A DNA stretch of 46,246 bases from Pedosphaera sp. (GTDB lineage Bacteria; Verrucomicrobiota; Verrucomicrobiia; Limisphaerales; AAA164-E04): assembly GCA_002690655.1 (NCBI GenBank), contig NZFL01000029.1, positions 119,273 to 165,518 on the forward strand, written 5' to 3'. Below the pieces are notes generated by a model. It saw nothing but the letters and a program-made list of their open reading frames with translations. It ran no database searches and was not told where the DNA came from. This document shows, piece after piece, positions 25,990-34,827 of this stretch. Within the stretch, counting starts at the first letter, position 1, and each line of letters starts with the position of its first letter. Position numbers and translations under genes: made by a program.

Positions 25990-26230
25990 GTCTTTACAAA
26001 TATTGTTATATATTATAGCTGTTATGCCTGACCTCTTATACGTTCTCGCTTTCTAATTGTCAAACGGGGATAAGGCAGGAAAAAATGCGGTAGTGCAAGA
26101 GCTTGGAGAAATCGCAGATTTTGTGGTATGTTGTATCTCTTTTGTGCGCCAAACGCATCATTTTAACTAAGCAGCTATCACAGCGAAGGCAGTGAAAATG
26201 GATTGTCAGAACTTTCAAAGGAACGGAAAC

Positions 26231-29200
26231 ATGGTCCGGATCCCGCAGGAATCGAGCTTTGGAAAGAGACAGCATTTGTCCGTCTGTTTCTTATTTGTTC
26301 TGCTTTACTGTATGTCTTTTTTGTTTGTTGTAGAGAGCCATGCCCAGAACGTTGACACATTTGAGATCTCAGTAGGACAAACCATTGGTGCAGATCAACC
26401 TGTTTTGGGTAGTGGTCACATTGAGGAAGAGGGGGGGCAGGATATTTACCTTTTTGAAGGCAAGGCCGGGCAGACAGTTTTTCTGGAAATGCTTGCTCAT
26501 GAAGTGTCTTTTCGGCAAATGATCTGGACAGTGACAGGGCCCGATGGAAAAATATTGGCCCTAGAATGTTTTCGGTGTCAGGATCCAGGATACATCAAAT
26601 TGACACGTACTGGTAAACATCAGATCGTCGTCGGCAATACCTCTTTAACCGAAACTGGTGTTTACTCCTTCAGTTTGTTGCATGTTCCTGAACCAGACGT
26701 TTTCCAGCTTCAATTTGGTGTGAGCGTATCGCCCGACTCGCCCGCGATCGGCGCGGGACGCATTGAGAGTCCGGGAGCGAGTGACAAGTATCAATTTGAA
26801 GTCCAGGAAGGACAGAGATTTATTTTTCGGCTTTTGAGTTTTAACTCATCTCTTGATTCAGTGAACTGGAGGCTTCAGAGTCCCACGCTGGGTACGCTTT
26901 ATTTTGGGGATCTAATCCAATACCAACCAAGGATTTTCACTCTGGAAACCTCTGGAGTTTTTGATCTCATTATTGGAGACAAGAATAATCCAGCTACAGG
27001 AGAATACGAATTCGTTCTTGAAAGTATTCCTCCTCCTGACGAAATCCATCTTTCAGTAAAAGATCCCATTGAAATTTTCAACGACGGTAATGGCGCAGGA
27101 CTGATCCAGTCCTCGGCTGCACAGGATGTTTATCATTGGAGCATGGATGCACCGGGTTGGATTTTTCTTGATTTAAAAGAAGCCGACAAGCGTTTGCAAT
27201 TTGCTCAATGGGAGCTTTATGGGCCTTCAAATCAAAAGATCTTTTCCAAGTTCTTTTTCTCTGATGATCCTGGGTTGATTTTTTTGGAAGATGTCGGCGA
27301 TTATCGCATGATCATTGGAGGGAATCTGAACAGTGGAACGGGTGACTATCGAATCCACATCCAACCTGTACCCAGTCGAGAAGTTTTCGATCTGACCATT
27401 GGCGAAGAGGTGAAATCGAATCAACCAGAAGAAGGTGCCGGTATAATCAGCGTGCCGGGCGCACAGGATGTTTACCATTTTCACGCAGAACCGGGGCAAG
27501 AAATATTCGTTGAAGTCCTTCAATCGGAGAGGTCTCTTGGATTCTTGACCTGGCAACTGGTGGATGACTCAGGAACTGTCTTATTTGACGAGTGCCTGCG
27601 CTGTCTTAATCCCGGTAAAATCACACTCCAAAAAGGTGGTGATTACCAGTTGCTTGTTGGGGGTTTTCAACATGCTGGGACTGGCGCCTACTCTTTCCAT
27701 GTCTGGGATGTTCCAGAGCCTCAAGCATTCGAAATCGAATCGGGCGGTTTTTCTATCTTGCCTGATCAACCGGCAGCAGGCGCTGGAAGATTGGAATCTC
27801 CTGGAGCTAGGGATTTTTATCAAATCAAAGGTGTCAAAGGGCAGGTGTGGCATTTAAAACCAACGCTAGCTACCCGGTCGCAAACCCTGAAGTGGCGACT
27901 CACTGCTCCCGATGGTCTTGAGTTGTTTGATACGGCCTTTCGGGCCACTGAATCAAATGCGCAATTTTTGTCATTATTTCAGTCAGGCAACTACTTGCTG
28001 GAATTTTATAAACCTTCAAGTAGTTCCTCAAACTATGGGTTTGATTTTTCTTCAGTCGATGGATGCAACCCCGATGCTCTTGGAAGTCAGTTGCCCTTGC
28101 CTGAATTGACCATAGCGTTGCCTGTGTCAGGAGAAATAGTTTCCTCGAGCAAGCTTTCCGTTCAAGGAGCGATCGGACTCAACAGCGGCTCTCAGGGGAT
28201 GGATCTCATGCTGGTGTTGGACAGTTCGGAAAGTCTCCGGAAAAATGACCCGGATGATTTGCGTCAACGAGCGGTATCGGAGTTTGTTGCATCTTTACCT
28301 CAGGGCTTGAATATTCGGCTTGGGTTGGTTGACTTTGATCATAACGCCAAATTACTGCAGCCACTGACTGAAAATTTCGATTCTGTCCTGACGCAATTGG
28401 AAACATTGGACCAATCAGGTGGCACCGATATTCAGCAAGCCTTGGAGATTTCCATGGAAGAAATTGTTGAAAAAATGCGAGTTGGTGTGGCTCAGAATAT
28501 TATTTTATTTTCAGACGGTGAATCCTCGGAGGGCAGTCCTGCAGATGCTGCTTTTATTTCAAGGGAGCTGGGTGTCAAAACTCACACGGTCTATCTGGGG
28601 GAATCTTTATCGGCTGGTTCTTTGCTTTTGAAGTCCATATCAGATGCAACATGCGCCAATTTCCGTCATGCAAAATCAGCCTCCGAACTGGCTGATATAT
28701 TTCGTAATATCGCCAATCCCATCCCCATAGATCGGATGGAATTGATCAGTTCAGTTGATCCGGATGTGATTTACCCTGTGTCTTTCGTAGGCCAATTCTG
28801 GCAGGCAAATGATGTGGGCATCTCCACAGATCCCGGTTCCACTTCATTGCTGACAGTTCGCTTGTTCACGGACGAGGCAACTCCGCGTATTGTTGAGCAG
28901 TTTGTTGAGCTCCAATATCAGGAAGTTCCCAATCAATCGCCCATATTAGCCCCGATCCGCAATCGAACGATGTTCGAAGACGGGATGACAACCGTGAAAC
29001 TTGATGTATCAGACCCCGATCATGCATCGGACACGCTTATTTGGTCATTTGAATCAGATCGGCCCGACATTATTGCTAATGAGAATGGATTAAAACTTCT
29101 TCGAAATGGCGATCTATTCGAACTTGAGTTGATTCCAGCTCCCGATGCCTTTGGAGTGGTAAACATCAATGCCATGGTCAAGGATCCGGATGGGGCGATG

Positions 29201-31378
29201 AGCCAAGATACTTTCCGACTTTCGATAAGGCCAAAAAATGACCGACCATCTTTGAATCAAATTGACGATCTCGTTCTCAATCCGGGGGAGGCAGTCAGGA
29301 GCGTGGCGCTCACTGGGATTTCTGACGGATCTCACTGGGAGGATCAATCCCTGGAGTTTTCAGTGCTAGTTGCTGATACCTCGATCATTTCTGCAGTCGA
29401 GATCTTGTATGATCAGGGTGATGTTGAGGGAGAAGTTCAGTTGACGAGTGTTCCCGATGCTGATGGAGTGACCGAAATATCAATTACATTATCGGATCGT
29501 CAGGGAGCCAACCACTCCATCACGCGTGTTTTTCAGGTAACTGTACTTCCTGAAATCAATGAGCTTCCCTCCATTTCCTGGATTGAGCCTTCGGATTACC
29601 TTACCTTTTTTGAAGGGGAAACAATCATGCTCAAAGTTTCAGCTCTCGATCCTGAAGGGGGCATCAATCGAATCACCTTTTATGCTAACGGTAAACCTGT
29701 TACTCCCCCTTCCAATACCTCACAGGAAGTGCAATGGGATCCGAGTCATCTTGGAACGTGGCAGTTACATGCCGAGATTGAAGATGATAAAACGGCAAGT
29801 GCAGAGACTCCGACTATCACCGTTGAGATTATAGAAAGACCTCCGGAATTTTCCATCAGTATTCAATCACCTGCAGACCAGTTCGTGGCCTGTATGGGCG
29901 AAACCATCGAAATAGGTGTTTCACTTGAGGGAGGAGCCCCCGAGGGAACTGTGGTGTATCTGTTCGCTGGAGATCAATTAAAGGGAGTTCGAAATACCCA
30001 GCCTTACCTGTTTCAATGGGATGTTCAGGAGATGGGTGATTTTCTGATCACTGCCCATGCGTTTCGAGAAGATGGGTCTGTGATACAATCAGAACCCATT
30101 CGCGCGGGTATTTCCGATACATGTCGCCAAGTAGCTTTGATTACGTCAGGGAAGCCTGTTGAGGACCCTCTGATCATACAGGAATTACTGTTCGAAATGG
30201 GAGCTGGAATGACCCTTCTATCAGCCGCTGATTTGAATGTGGACTTACTGAAGTCATTCGATCTTGTGCTTGGGATCGAAGATTCGGAGCTAGGCGTTAC
30301 CTCTCAACTGCTTGAAAGTTTGAGAACAGCCTATGTTGATTTTGAGCTTCCAATATTTATCCTGGGGCACCGGCTGGCCTCTCGCACCGACTCCTTGTCA
30401 CGCGACGAGGGCGACCGATGGAGAGAATTGACACATCTGCAATTCATTGGAGGTGAATGGGGTGGTGATTTTTTTGAATTGCAGGAGAGGGGTTTTTTCA
30501 AATCCATACTCAACGGTCGTTTTGGCATGGTTGAATCGTTTGAACTGCCTGTATCCCTGGACCGTGCTTTTGCTGAAGAATCAGCAGAGGTTATTGCCTT
30601 TACGGGAGAATCCGACACATTCATTCGTTATCCGGCCGGAACTGAGCCTGATTTTGATCAACCTAGGAAGATCATTCAGAACTTTCCTCTGATTGATGGG
30701 GGAGATGCACACAGTGTAGCGCAGCGCAAGCGCCTCTTTCAAAACGCAATATGCTGGTTACTAAGGTGTAGCGCTTGTTCCAGTGTTCACCTTCAGGTTT
30801 CGCCAGGTGCATGGAATCAGGCAGTGGAATCTGGTGAATTGGTTCGCCAATCGTTTCACATTGTCAATAACGGTATTTGTGAATCAACAGCAGGGCGTGT
30901 CTTGATCGATATTCCACCCGGCGTAACTGTTGAAGACGTTGAAATGTCCAAAGGCTTGGGATGGAAACGTGAACTCGATGGACATCGGGTTTCCTTGAAC
31001 CTCGGTCGTCTGCCCGCTGGCGAAGAGGACGGTGTGGATGTTCAATTGCTTCTTCGGTCCCTGACCCCGGGAGAATATTCCTTTCTTATTTGTTCGGAAT
31101 CGATCAATACGGAGCCTGTCTGTATCGAACAGCCGCTTTCGGTAAAAGGTCTTCCGATGCTTCCCCCGAGGATCAGCATTGCGAGAGGGAATACAGGTAA
31201 TCTTTTATTGGTTATCAAGGGGCAACAAGGCATGCGGTATCGGGTGGAATCATCCTCTGATTTTCAGACATGGGAATTTCTGGGTGCCGCAAGTGGCATC
31301 GAGACCGGCATTCCGCTTCCAACCAATCAGGATGGTGTCCCTTTGAACCTTTTCTATCGAGCATCCATCGCTCTCTGA
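26231..31378 (+). CDS. Very large secreted protein: five 114-residue repeats, VWA domain, Ig/cadherin-like domains
   Basis: Counting from ATG 26231 the protein has 1715 residues; a GTG at 26192 would add 13. A signal peptide (hydrophobic VCFLFVLLYCMSFLFVV, cut near HAQ) leads into five tandem PPC-like repeats (residues 42-155, 156-269, 270-383, 384-497, 498-612). A VWA domain follows at about 655-845, with MIDAS DxSxS at Asp664/Ser666/Ser668, GGTD and FSDGES. Residues ~895-1300 look like cadherin or Ig-like beta modules (DVSDPDHAS, VPDADGVTEI). Residues ~1305-1640 hold a Rossmann-like module ending in the cluster CWLLRCSAC, shared with the protein at 44588-46246. The C-terminus has RYRVESSSDFQTWEFLG, common in Verrucomicrobia surface proteins. 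It is likely adhesive or cell-surface; the ligand is unknown. Confidence 0.85.
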   Translation: MVRIPQESSFGKRQHLSVCFLFVLLYCMSFLFVVESHAQNVDTFEISVGQTIGADQPVLGSGHIEEEGGQDIYLFEGKAGQTVFLEMLAHEVSFRQMIWTVTGPDGKILALECFRCQDPGYIKLTRTGKHQIVVGNTSLTETGVYSFSLLHVPEPDVFQLQFGVSVSPDSPAIGAGRIESPGASDKYQFEVQEGQRFIFRLLSFNSSLDSVNWRLQSPTLGTLYFGDLIQYQPRIFTLETSGVFDLIIGDKNNPATGEYEFVLESIPPPDEIHLSVKDPIEIFNDGNGAGLIQSSAAQDVYHWSMDAPGWIFLDLKEADKRLQFAQWELYGPSNQKIFSKFFFSDDPGLIFLEDVGDYRMIIGGNLNSGTGDYRIHIQPVPSREVFDLTIGEEVKSNQPEEGAGIISVPGAQDVYHFHAEPGQEIFVEVLQSERSLGFLTWQLVDDSGTVLFDECLRCLNPGKITLQKGGDYQLLVGGFQHAGTGAYSFHVWDVPEPQAFEIESGGFSILPDQPAAGAGRLESPGARDFYQIKGVKGQVWHLKPTLATRSQTLKWRLTAPDGLELFDTAFRATESNAQFLSLFQSGNYLLEFYKPSSSSSNYGFDFSSVDGCNPDALGSQLPLPELTIALPVSGEIVSSSKLSVQGAIGLNSGSQGMDLMLVLDSSESLRKNDPDDLRQRAVSEFVASLPQGLNIRLGLVDFDHNAKLLQPLTENFDSVLTQLETLDQSGGTDIQQALEISMEEIVEKMRVGVAQNIILFSDGESSEGSPADAAFISRELGVKTHTVYLGESLSAGSLLLKSISDATCANFRHAKSASELADIFRNIANPIPIDRMELISSVDPDVIYPVSFVGQFWQANDVGISTDPGSTSLLTVRLFTDEATPRIVEQFVELQYQEVPNQSPILAPIRNRTMFEDGMTTVKLDVSDPDHASDTLIWSFESDRPDIIANENGLKLLRNGDLFELELIPAPDAFGVVNINAMVKDPDGAMSQDTFRLSIRPKNDRPSLNQIDDLVLNPGEAVRSVALTGISDGSHWEDQSLEFSVLVADTSIISAVEILYDQGDVEGEVQLTSVPDADGVTEISITLSDRQGANHSITRVFQVTVLPEINELPSISWIEPSDYLTFFEGETIMLKVSALDPEGGINRITFYANGKPVTPPSNTSQEVQWDPSHLGTWQLHAEIEDDKTASAETPTITVEIIERPPEFSISIQSPADQFVACMGETIEIGVSLEGGAPEGTVVYLFAGDQLKGVRNTQPYLFQWDVQEMGDFLITAHAFREDGSVIQSEPIRAGISDTCRQVALITSGKPVEDPLIIQELLFEMGAGMTLLSAADLNVDLLKSFDLVLGIEDSELGVTSQLLESLRTAYVDFELPIFILGHRLASRTDSLSRDEGDRWRELTHLQFIGGEWGGDFFELQERGFFKSILNGRFGMVESFELPVSLDRAFAEESAEVIAFTGESDTFIRYPAGTEPDFDQPRKIIQNFPLIDGGDAHSVAQRKRLFQNAICWLLRCSACSSVHLQVSPGAWNQAVESGELVRQSFHIVNNGICESTAGRVLIDIPPGVTVEDVEMSKGLGWKRELDGHRVSLNLGRLPAGEEDGVDVQLLLRSLTPGEYSFLICSESINTEPVCIEQPLSVKGLPMLPPRISIARGNTGNLLLVIKGQQGMRYRVESSSDFQTWEFLGAASGIETGIPLPTNQDGVPLNLFYRASIAL
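26354..28066 (+). repeat. Five tandem 114-codon protein repeats
   Basis: The first four repeats are exactly 114 codons and the fifth about 115. Shared positions include GaG.I.sPGaqDvY.F near the start, W.L..P in the middle and G.Y.liiG…tG.Y.F…vPeP at the end. Repeats 1 and 4 share a CxRC-x-(D/N)PG element missing from 2, 3 and 5. DNA identity between units is low, so this is an old duplication. Confidence 0.85.
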
Positions 31379-31483
31379 TTTGGCATTTTTTTTCCTCTGT
31401 GCATATTGAATTGATTTCGTTATGAATGCGTGTGCCTGTCTTCCATGATAGATGAAATGACCGGCTTAATTGGCCTTAATCTT

Positions 31484-32440
31484 ATGAATAAAGATTGTTT
31501 TTACGGATGTATTCCTGCTCTGATGACTCCTTGTAATCTGGATAGGAGTCCCAACCATGACGCGCTTGTGGACATAGCAAAACAACTGATGGATGCCGGA
31601 ATGTCTGGAGTTGTTTACTGCGGTTCGATGGGTGATTGGCCTCTGTTAACAGACCAAGAAAGGCAAGCAGGTGTTCAGAAACTGACGGAAGCAGGTGTTC
31701 CTGTTGTTGTTGGCACAGGCGCTCAGAACACTCGTTTAGCAGAGGCACATGCACGGCATGCTGCAGAGGTCGGTGCTGCTGGCTTGATGATGATTCCACG
31801 TTTACTCTCAAGAGGAACCTCTCCCGCCGCTCAGAAATCACATTTCGCTGCCATTCTGGAGGCGGCACCCAATTTGCCCGCAGTGATATACAACAGTCCC
31901 TACTACGGATATGAAACACGAGCCGATCTTTTTTTTGAACTTCAAAATCGTTACTCCAACCTTATTGGGTTCAAAGAATTTGGAGGTCGAGATTCACTGA
32001 CCTATGCAGCAGAAAATATCACCAATACTAAATCAGACCTTGCGCTGATGGTTGGAGTCGACACACAAGTGTTTCATGGGTTCATTCATTGTGGTGCAGT
32101 GGGGGCCATTACAGGTATTGGTAACGTTCTTCCCAAAGAAGTACTGCACTTTATCCGACTGTGCAAAGCAGCCGTTGGCGGTGATAGCCAAGCTCGCCGT
32201 TATGCTTCCGAACTGGATGAAGCTTTCACCGTTCTTTCCGCCTTCGATGAAGGTCCGGACCTGGTGCTATATTACAAGTATCTGATGGTTCTGGAAGGTT
32301 TTGAGGTCTTCAGACTTCATTTCAATGAATCGGATGCTCTGTCATCAAGTCAACAGGCCTATGCGGAGCATCAGCTCAAACAGTTTAAGGCATGGTGGTC
32401 AAATTGGGAGGGTAAGAGCTTTCTACCTGCTGGCTGCTAA
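31484..32440 (+). CDS. DapA-family lyase, probable 1-pyrroline-4-hydroxy-2-carboxylate deaminase
   Basis: Starting at ATG 31484 gives a normal 318-residue DHDPS/NAL-superfamily TIM barrel; the GTG at 31430 would add 18 atypical residues. The Schiff-base lysine is Lys164 (IGFKEFGG) and the catalytic tyrosine is Tyr136 (VIYNSPYYG). The substrate loop reads YCGSMGDWPLLT instead of the GTTGE of true DapA, so it is not lysine biosynthesis. The next two genes encode a 4-hydroxyproline epimerase-like and a D-amino acid dehydrogenase-like protein. That trio matches hydroxyproline catabolism (LhpC/HypD role: deamination to alpha-ketoglutarate semialdehyde). The assignment of substrate rests on this context. 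Confidence 0.83.
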   Translation: MNKDCFYGCIPALMTPCNLDRSPNHDALVDIAKQLMDAGMSGVVYCGSMGDWPLLTDQERQAGVQKLTEAGVPVVVGTGAQNTRLAEAHARHAAEVGAAGLMMIPRLLSRGTSPAAQKSHFAAILEAAPNLPAVIYNSPYYGYETRADLFFELQNRYSNLIGFKEFGGRDSLTYAAENITNTKSDLALMVGVDTQVFHGFIHCGAVGAITGIGNVLPKEVLHFIRLCKAAVGGDSQARRYASELDEAFTVLSAFDEGPDLVLYYKYLMVLEGFEVFRLHFNESDALSSSQQAYAEHQLKQFKAWWSNWEGKSFLPAGC

Positions 32441-32484
32441 GTGTTGGAGAATATTTTTGGGTGCAACTTTTCTCTGTTTCCGCC

Positions 32485-33447
32485 ATGTCTCAACTTAATA
32501 CAAACGTGCGGGTGATTGATTCTCACACGGAAGGTGAACCCACCCGCGTGATCATTCAAGGTGGACCGGACTTAGGGGAAGGCAGCATGCGTGCAAAGGC
32601 GGATCGATTTGAAAAATTATTTGATGACTTTCGCAAGTCAATGATTCTTGAGCCACGAGGTTCCGATATTTTGGTTGGAGCCTTGCTTTGCCCTTCCTCC
32701 AATCCAGATTGTGCCAGTGGGGTCATCTTTTTTAATAATGTAGGTCTGCTTGGAATGTGCGGGCATGGAACCATTGGTGTCGCAGTCACTCTGGCTCATA
32801 TAGGTCATATCCGCGAAGGAAATCACCGATTGGATACGCCTGTTGGTGAGGTGAGTTTTGAACTCAAGGAGGGGAATTGTGTTACGATTGAAAATGTACC
32901 CAGCTGGCGCGCTAAGAAAGATGTGACCTTGGATATTGATGAGCTAGGGGAAGTTAAAGGGGATATTGCATGGGGTGGTAACTGGTTTTTCCTAACAGCC
33001 TTCTGTCCTTGTCCGCTGATAAATGAAAACACCGAAGAGCTTCAAAGAACAGCCATGAAAATTCGAAGGCATCTTGATAAGCATGGAATCACCGGCGACA
33101 ATGGGGAAGCGATTGATCACATTGAAATGTTTTCAGCGCCCGTTGCCAGGGATGCGCACAGCCGTAATTTTGTGCTGTGTCCCGGAGGTGTTTATGATCG
33201 TTCCCCCTGCGGTACGGGAACCAGTGCCAAGCTGGCCTGTTTGGCTGCCGACAAAGCATGGGAATCAGGACATACTTGGATTCAGGAAAGTGTGATTGGA
33301 AGTCGGTTTGAAGGCACTTACAAACGCATCGATGACAGGCGCATCATTCCATCGATCACTGGTACGGCTTATGTTTACGGTGAAACAAACTTGCTTCATT
33401 CGCCAGATGACCCGTTTAAAGCCGGGCGATATGGCTCGGATGAATAA
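32485..33447 (+). CDS. Proline racemase family, probable 4-hydroxyproline 2-epimerase
   Basis: From ATG 32485 the protein has 320 residues; an in-frame ATG at 32461 would add 8. The two catalytic cysteines are present: Cys92 in GMCGHGTIG and Cys242 in DRSPCGTGTSAK. This two-Cys pair defines the epimerase/racemase members and excludes the Cys/Thr hydroxyproline dehydratases. The N-terminal VIDSHTEGEPTRVI is typical of 4-hydroxyproline epimerases (LhpA/HypRE), which convert trans-4-hydroxy-L-proline to cis-4-hydroxy-D-proline. Gene order with a DapA-family lyase and an FAD oxidase supports that over proline racemase. Confidence 0.88.
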   Translation: MSQLNTNVRVIDSHTEGEPTRVIIQGGPDLGEGSMRAKADRFEKLFDDFRKSMILEPRGSDILVGALLCPSSNPDCASGVIFFNNVGLLGMCGHGTIGVAVTLAHIGHIREGNHRLDTPVGEVSFELKEGNCVTIENVPSWRAKKDVTLDIDELGEVKGDIAWGGNWFFLTAFCPCPLINENTEELQRTAMKIRRHLDKHGITGDNGEAIDHIEMFSAPVARDAHSRNFVLCPGGVYDRSPCGTGTSAKLACLAADKAWESGHTWIQESVIGSRFEGTYKRIDDRRIIPSITGTAYVYGETNLLHSPDDPFKAGRYGSDE

Positions 33448-33456
33448 AGGAATTGA

Positions 33457-34731
33457 ATGAATCAAGGCATGAATGCATCCACAGGAAAAGCCCTGATTGT
33501 CGGTGGTGGAGTGATTGGAATTGCTTGTGCTCATTATCTGATGCGCAGTGGATTCAAAGTCACTGTTATTGATCAAGGTTCGATGGGGGGAGCATGCTCT
33601 CATGGCAATTGTGGTTATATTTGCCCGAGCCACGTGCTTCCATTGACCGAGCCTGCTGCGTTGCGTGTGGCGATTAAATCCCTTTTTCAACCAGACGCCC
33701 CATTCAGAGTCAAACCTACGTTTGAGCGCAAGGTTTTGCGCTGGTTCTGGGAATTTGCTCGCCGATGTCGACACCGCATCATGCTGGAATCTGGACATCA
33801 TCTGAAAGCCATTCTGGATGCTTCCATGCACGAATATCACCACCTGGTGAAAGAGGAGTCGATCAAATGCGAATGGAAATCATCGGGCTTGCTTTATGTG
33901 CATCAGACAGCGAAGGGCATGCATGAGTTTGCAAAAACCGATCAATTGTTGAACAACGAGTTCAAGGTGGCGGCTCGTCGAGTGGAAGGAGATGAACTTC
34001 CTTTATTGGATCCAGCTTTGAAGACTGGACTTGCAGGAGCCTTCCTTTACGAAGGTGATGCCATGCTACGCCCAGATCATTTGTGTGCTGAGTGGAAACT
34101 TCAGCTGCAGGCGCAGGGAGTGGAGTTTATCGAACATTGTAAAGCGATTTCTATTGAACGGGAATCGCATCGGATTAAATTTGTCATTACTTCAAATGGC
34201 CCCATCACATGCGATCATTTCATTTTTGCAGCAGGCTCCTGGAGCAGTGAATGGGGAGCTGAGCTAGGGATTGAGATTCCGATCCAGCCGGGCAAAGGAT
34301 ACTCAGTCACGATGAAACGTCCGGAGGTCTGTCCTCAATTCCCCATGCTTTTTCCTGAGCATCGAGTTGGGGTGACTCCTTTCGATGATGCTTATCGATT
34401 GGGTTCGATGATGGAATTTGTAGGGTTTGATCAATCCATTCCAGATAAAAGAATTCAACAGCTCAAACGCTCAGCAGAACCCTATTTAAAGCAACCGTGG
34501 ACCGAAGAAATATTTGAAACCTGGTATGGCTGGCGGCCGATGACATGGGACAGCTTACCCGTCATTGGACAAGCTCCCGGTTTGGATAACGTATTTTTGG
34601 CTACGGGCCACAATATGCTTGGCCTGAGTCTTGCGCCATCGACAGGCAGATTGCTAGCTGAAATTGTTACCAACAAGAAAACGCATGTCGACCCCGCTCC
34701 TTACTCCCCGGATCGATTCCAAGTAGCTTGA
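33457..34731 (+). CDS. FAD-dependent D-amino acid dehydrogenase, probable cis-4-hydroxy-D-proline dehydrogenase
   Basis: This 424-residue DadA-like flavoprotein has the FAD dinucleotide motif LIVGGGVIGIACAHYLMRSG at residues 13-32 followed by the acidic VIDQ. It has the DAO-family segment FIFAAGSWS near residue 252 and a C-terminal WYGWRPMTWDSLPVIG plus FLATGHNMLGLSL, which binds the flavin. In the hydroxyproline pathway this enzyme (LhpB/HypO role) oxidises cis-4-hydroxy-D-proline to 1-pyrroline-4-hydroxy-2-carboxylate. It starts 9 nt after the epimerase gene. No alpha-ketoglutarate semialdehyde dehydrogenase is in the window, so the last step must be encoded elsewhere. Confidence 0.86.
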   Translation: MNQGMNASTGKALIVGGGVIGIACAHYLMRSGFKVTVIDQGSMGGACSHGNCGYICPSHVLPLTEPAALRVAIKSLFQPDAPFRVKPTFERKVLRWFWEFARRCRHRIMLESGHHLKAILDASMHEYHHLVKEESIKCEWKSSGLLYVHQTAKGMHEFAKTDQLLNNEFKVAARRVEGDELPLLDPALKTGLAGAFLYEGDAMLRPDHLCAEWKLQLQAQGVEFIEHCKAISIERESHRIKFVITSNGPITCDHFIFAAGSWSSEWGAELGIEIPIQPGKGYSVTMKRPEVCPQFPMLFPEHRVGVTPFDDAYRLGSMMEFVGFDQSIPDKRIQQLKRSAEPYLKQPWTEEIFETWYGWRPMTWDSLPVIGQAPGLDNVFLATGHNMLGLSLAPSTGRLLAEIVTNKKTHVDPAPYSPDRFQVA

Positions 34732-34773
34732 ATTTTATTCATCAACCCAATGAGTAAAATCGATTTTATCACG

Positions 34774-34802
34774 AAAAAGCGGGAAGGCTGTCGCCCTCCC
34801 GC
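34774..34802 (-). terminator. Rho-independent terminator of the triple-LamG gene
   Basis: On the minus strand GCGGGA…TCCCGC (outer 6-bp stem, 34779-34802) encloses an inner GGC-GACA-GCC stem, and a run of five T follows (complement of 34774-34778). It lies 25 nt past the stop of the 34828-38151 gene. The hydroxyproline genes end on the other side, but no T-run follows the hairpin on that strand. Confidence 0.85.
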
Positions 34803-34827
34803 TCAGTAAAAAAAGACTTTGTATACT

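Noticed and set aside
31430..31483. GTG start adding 18 residues to the DapA-family protein
   Set aside because: The family begins shortly before the GCIPALMTP strand, which fits the ATG at 31484.
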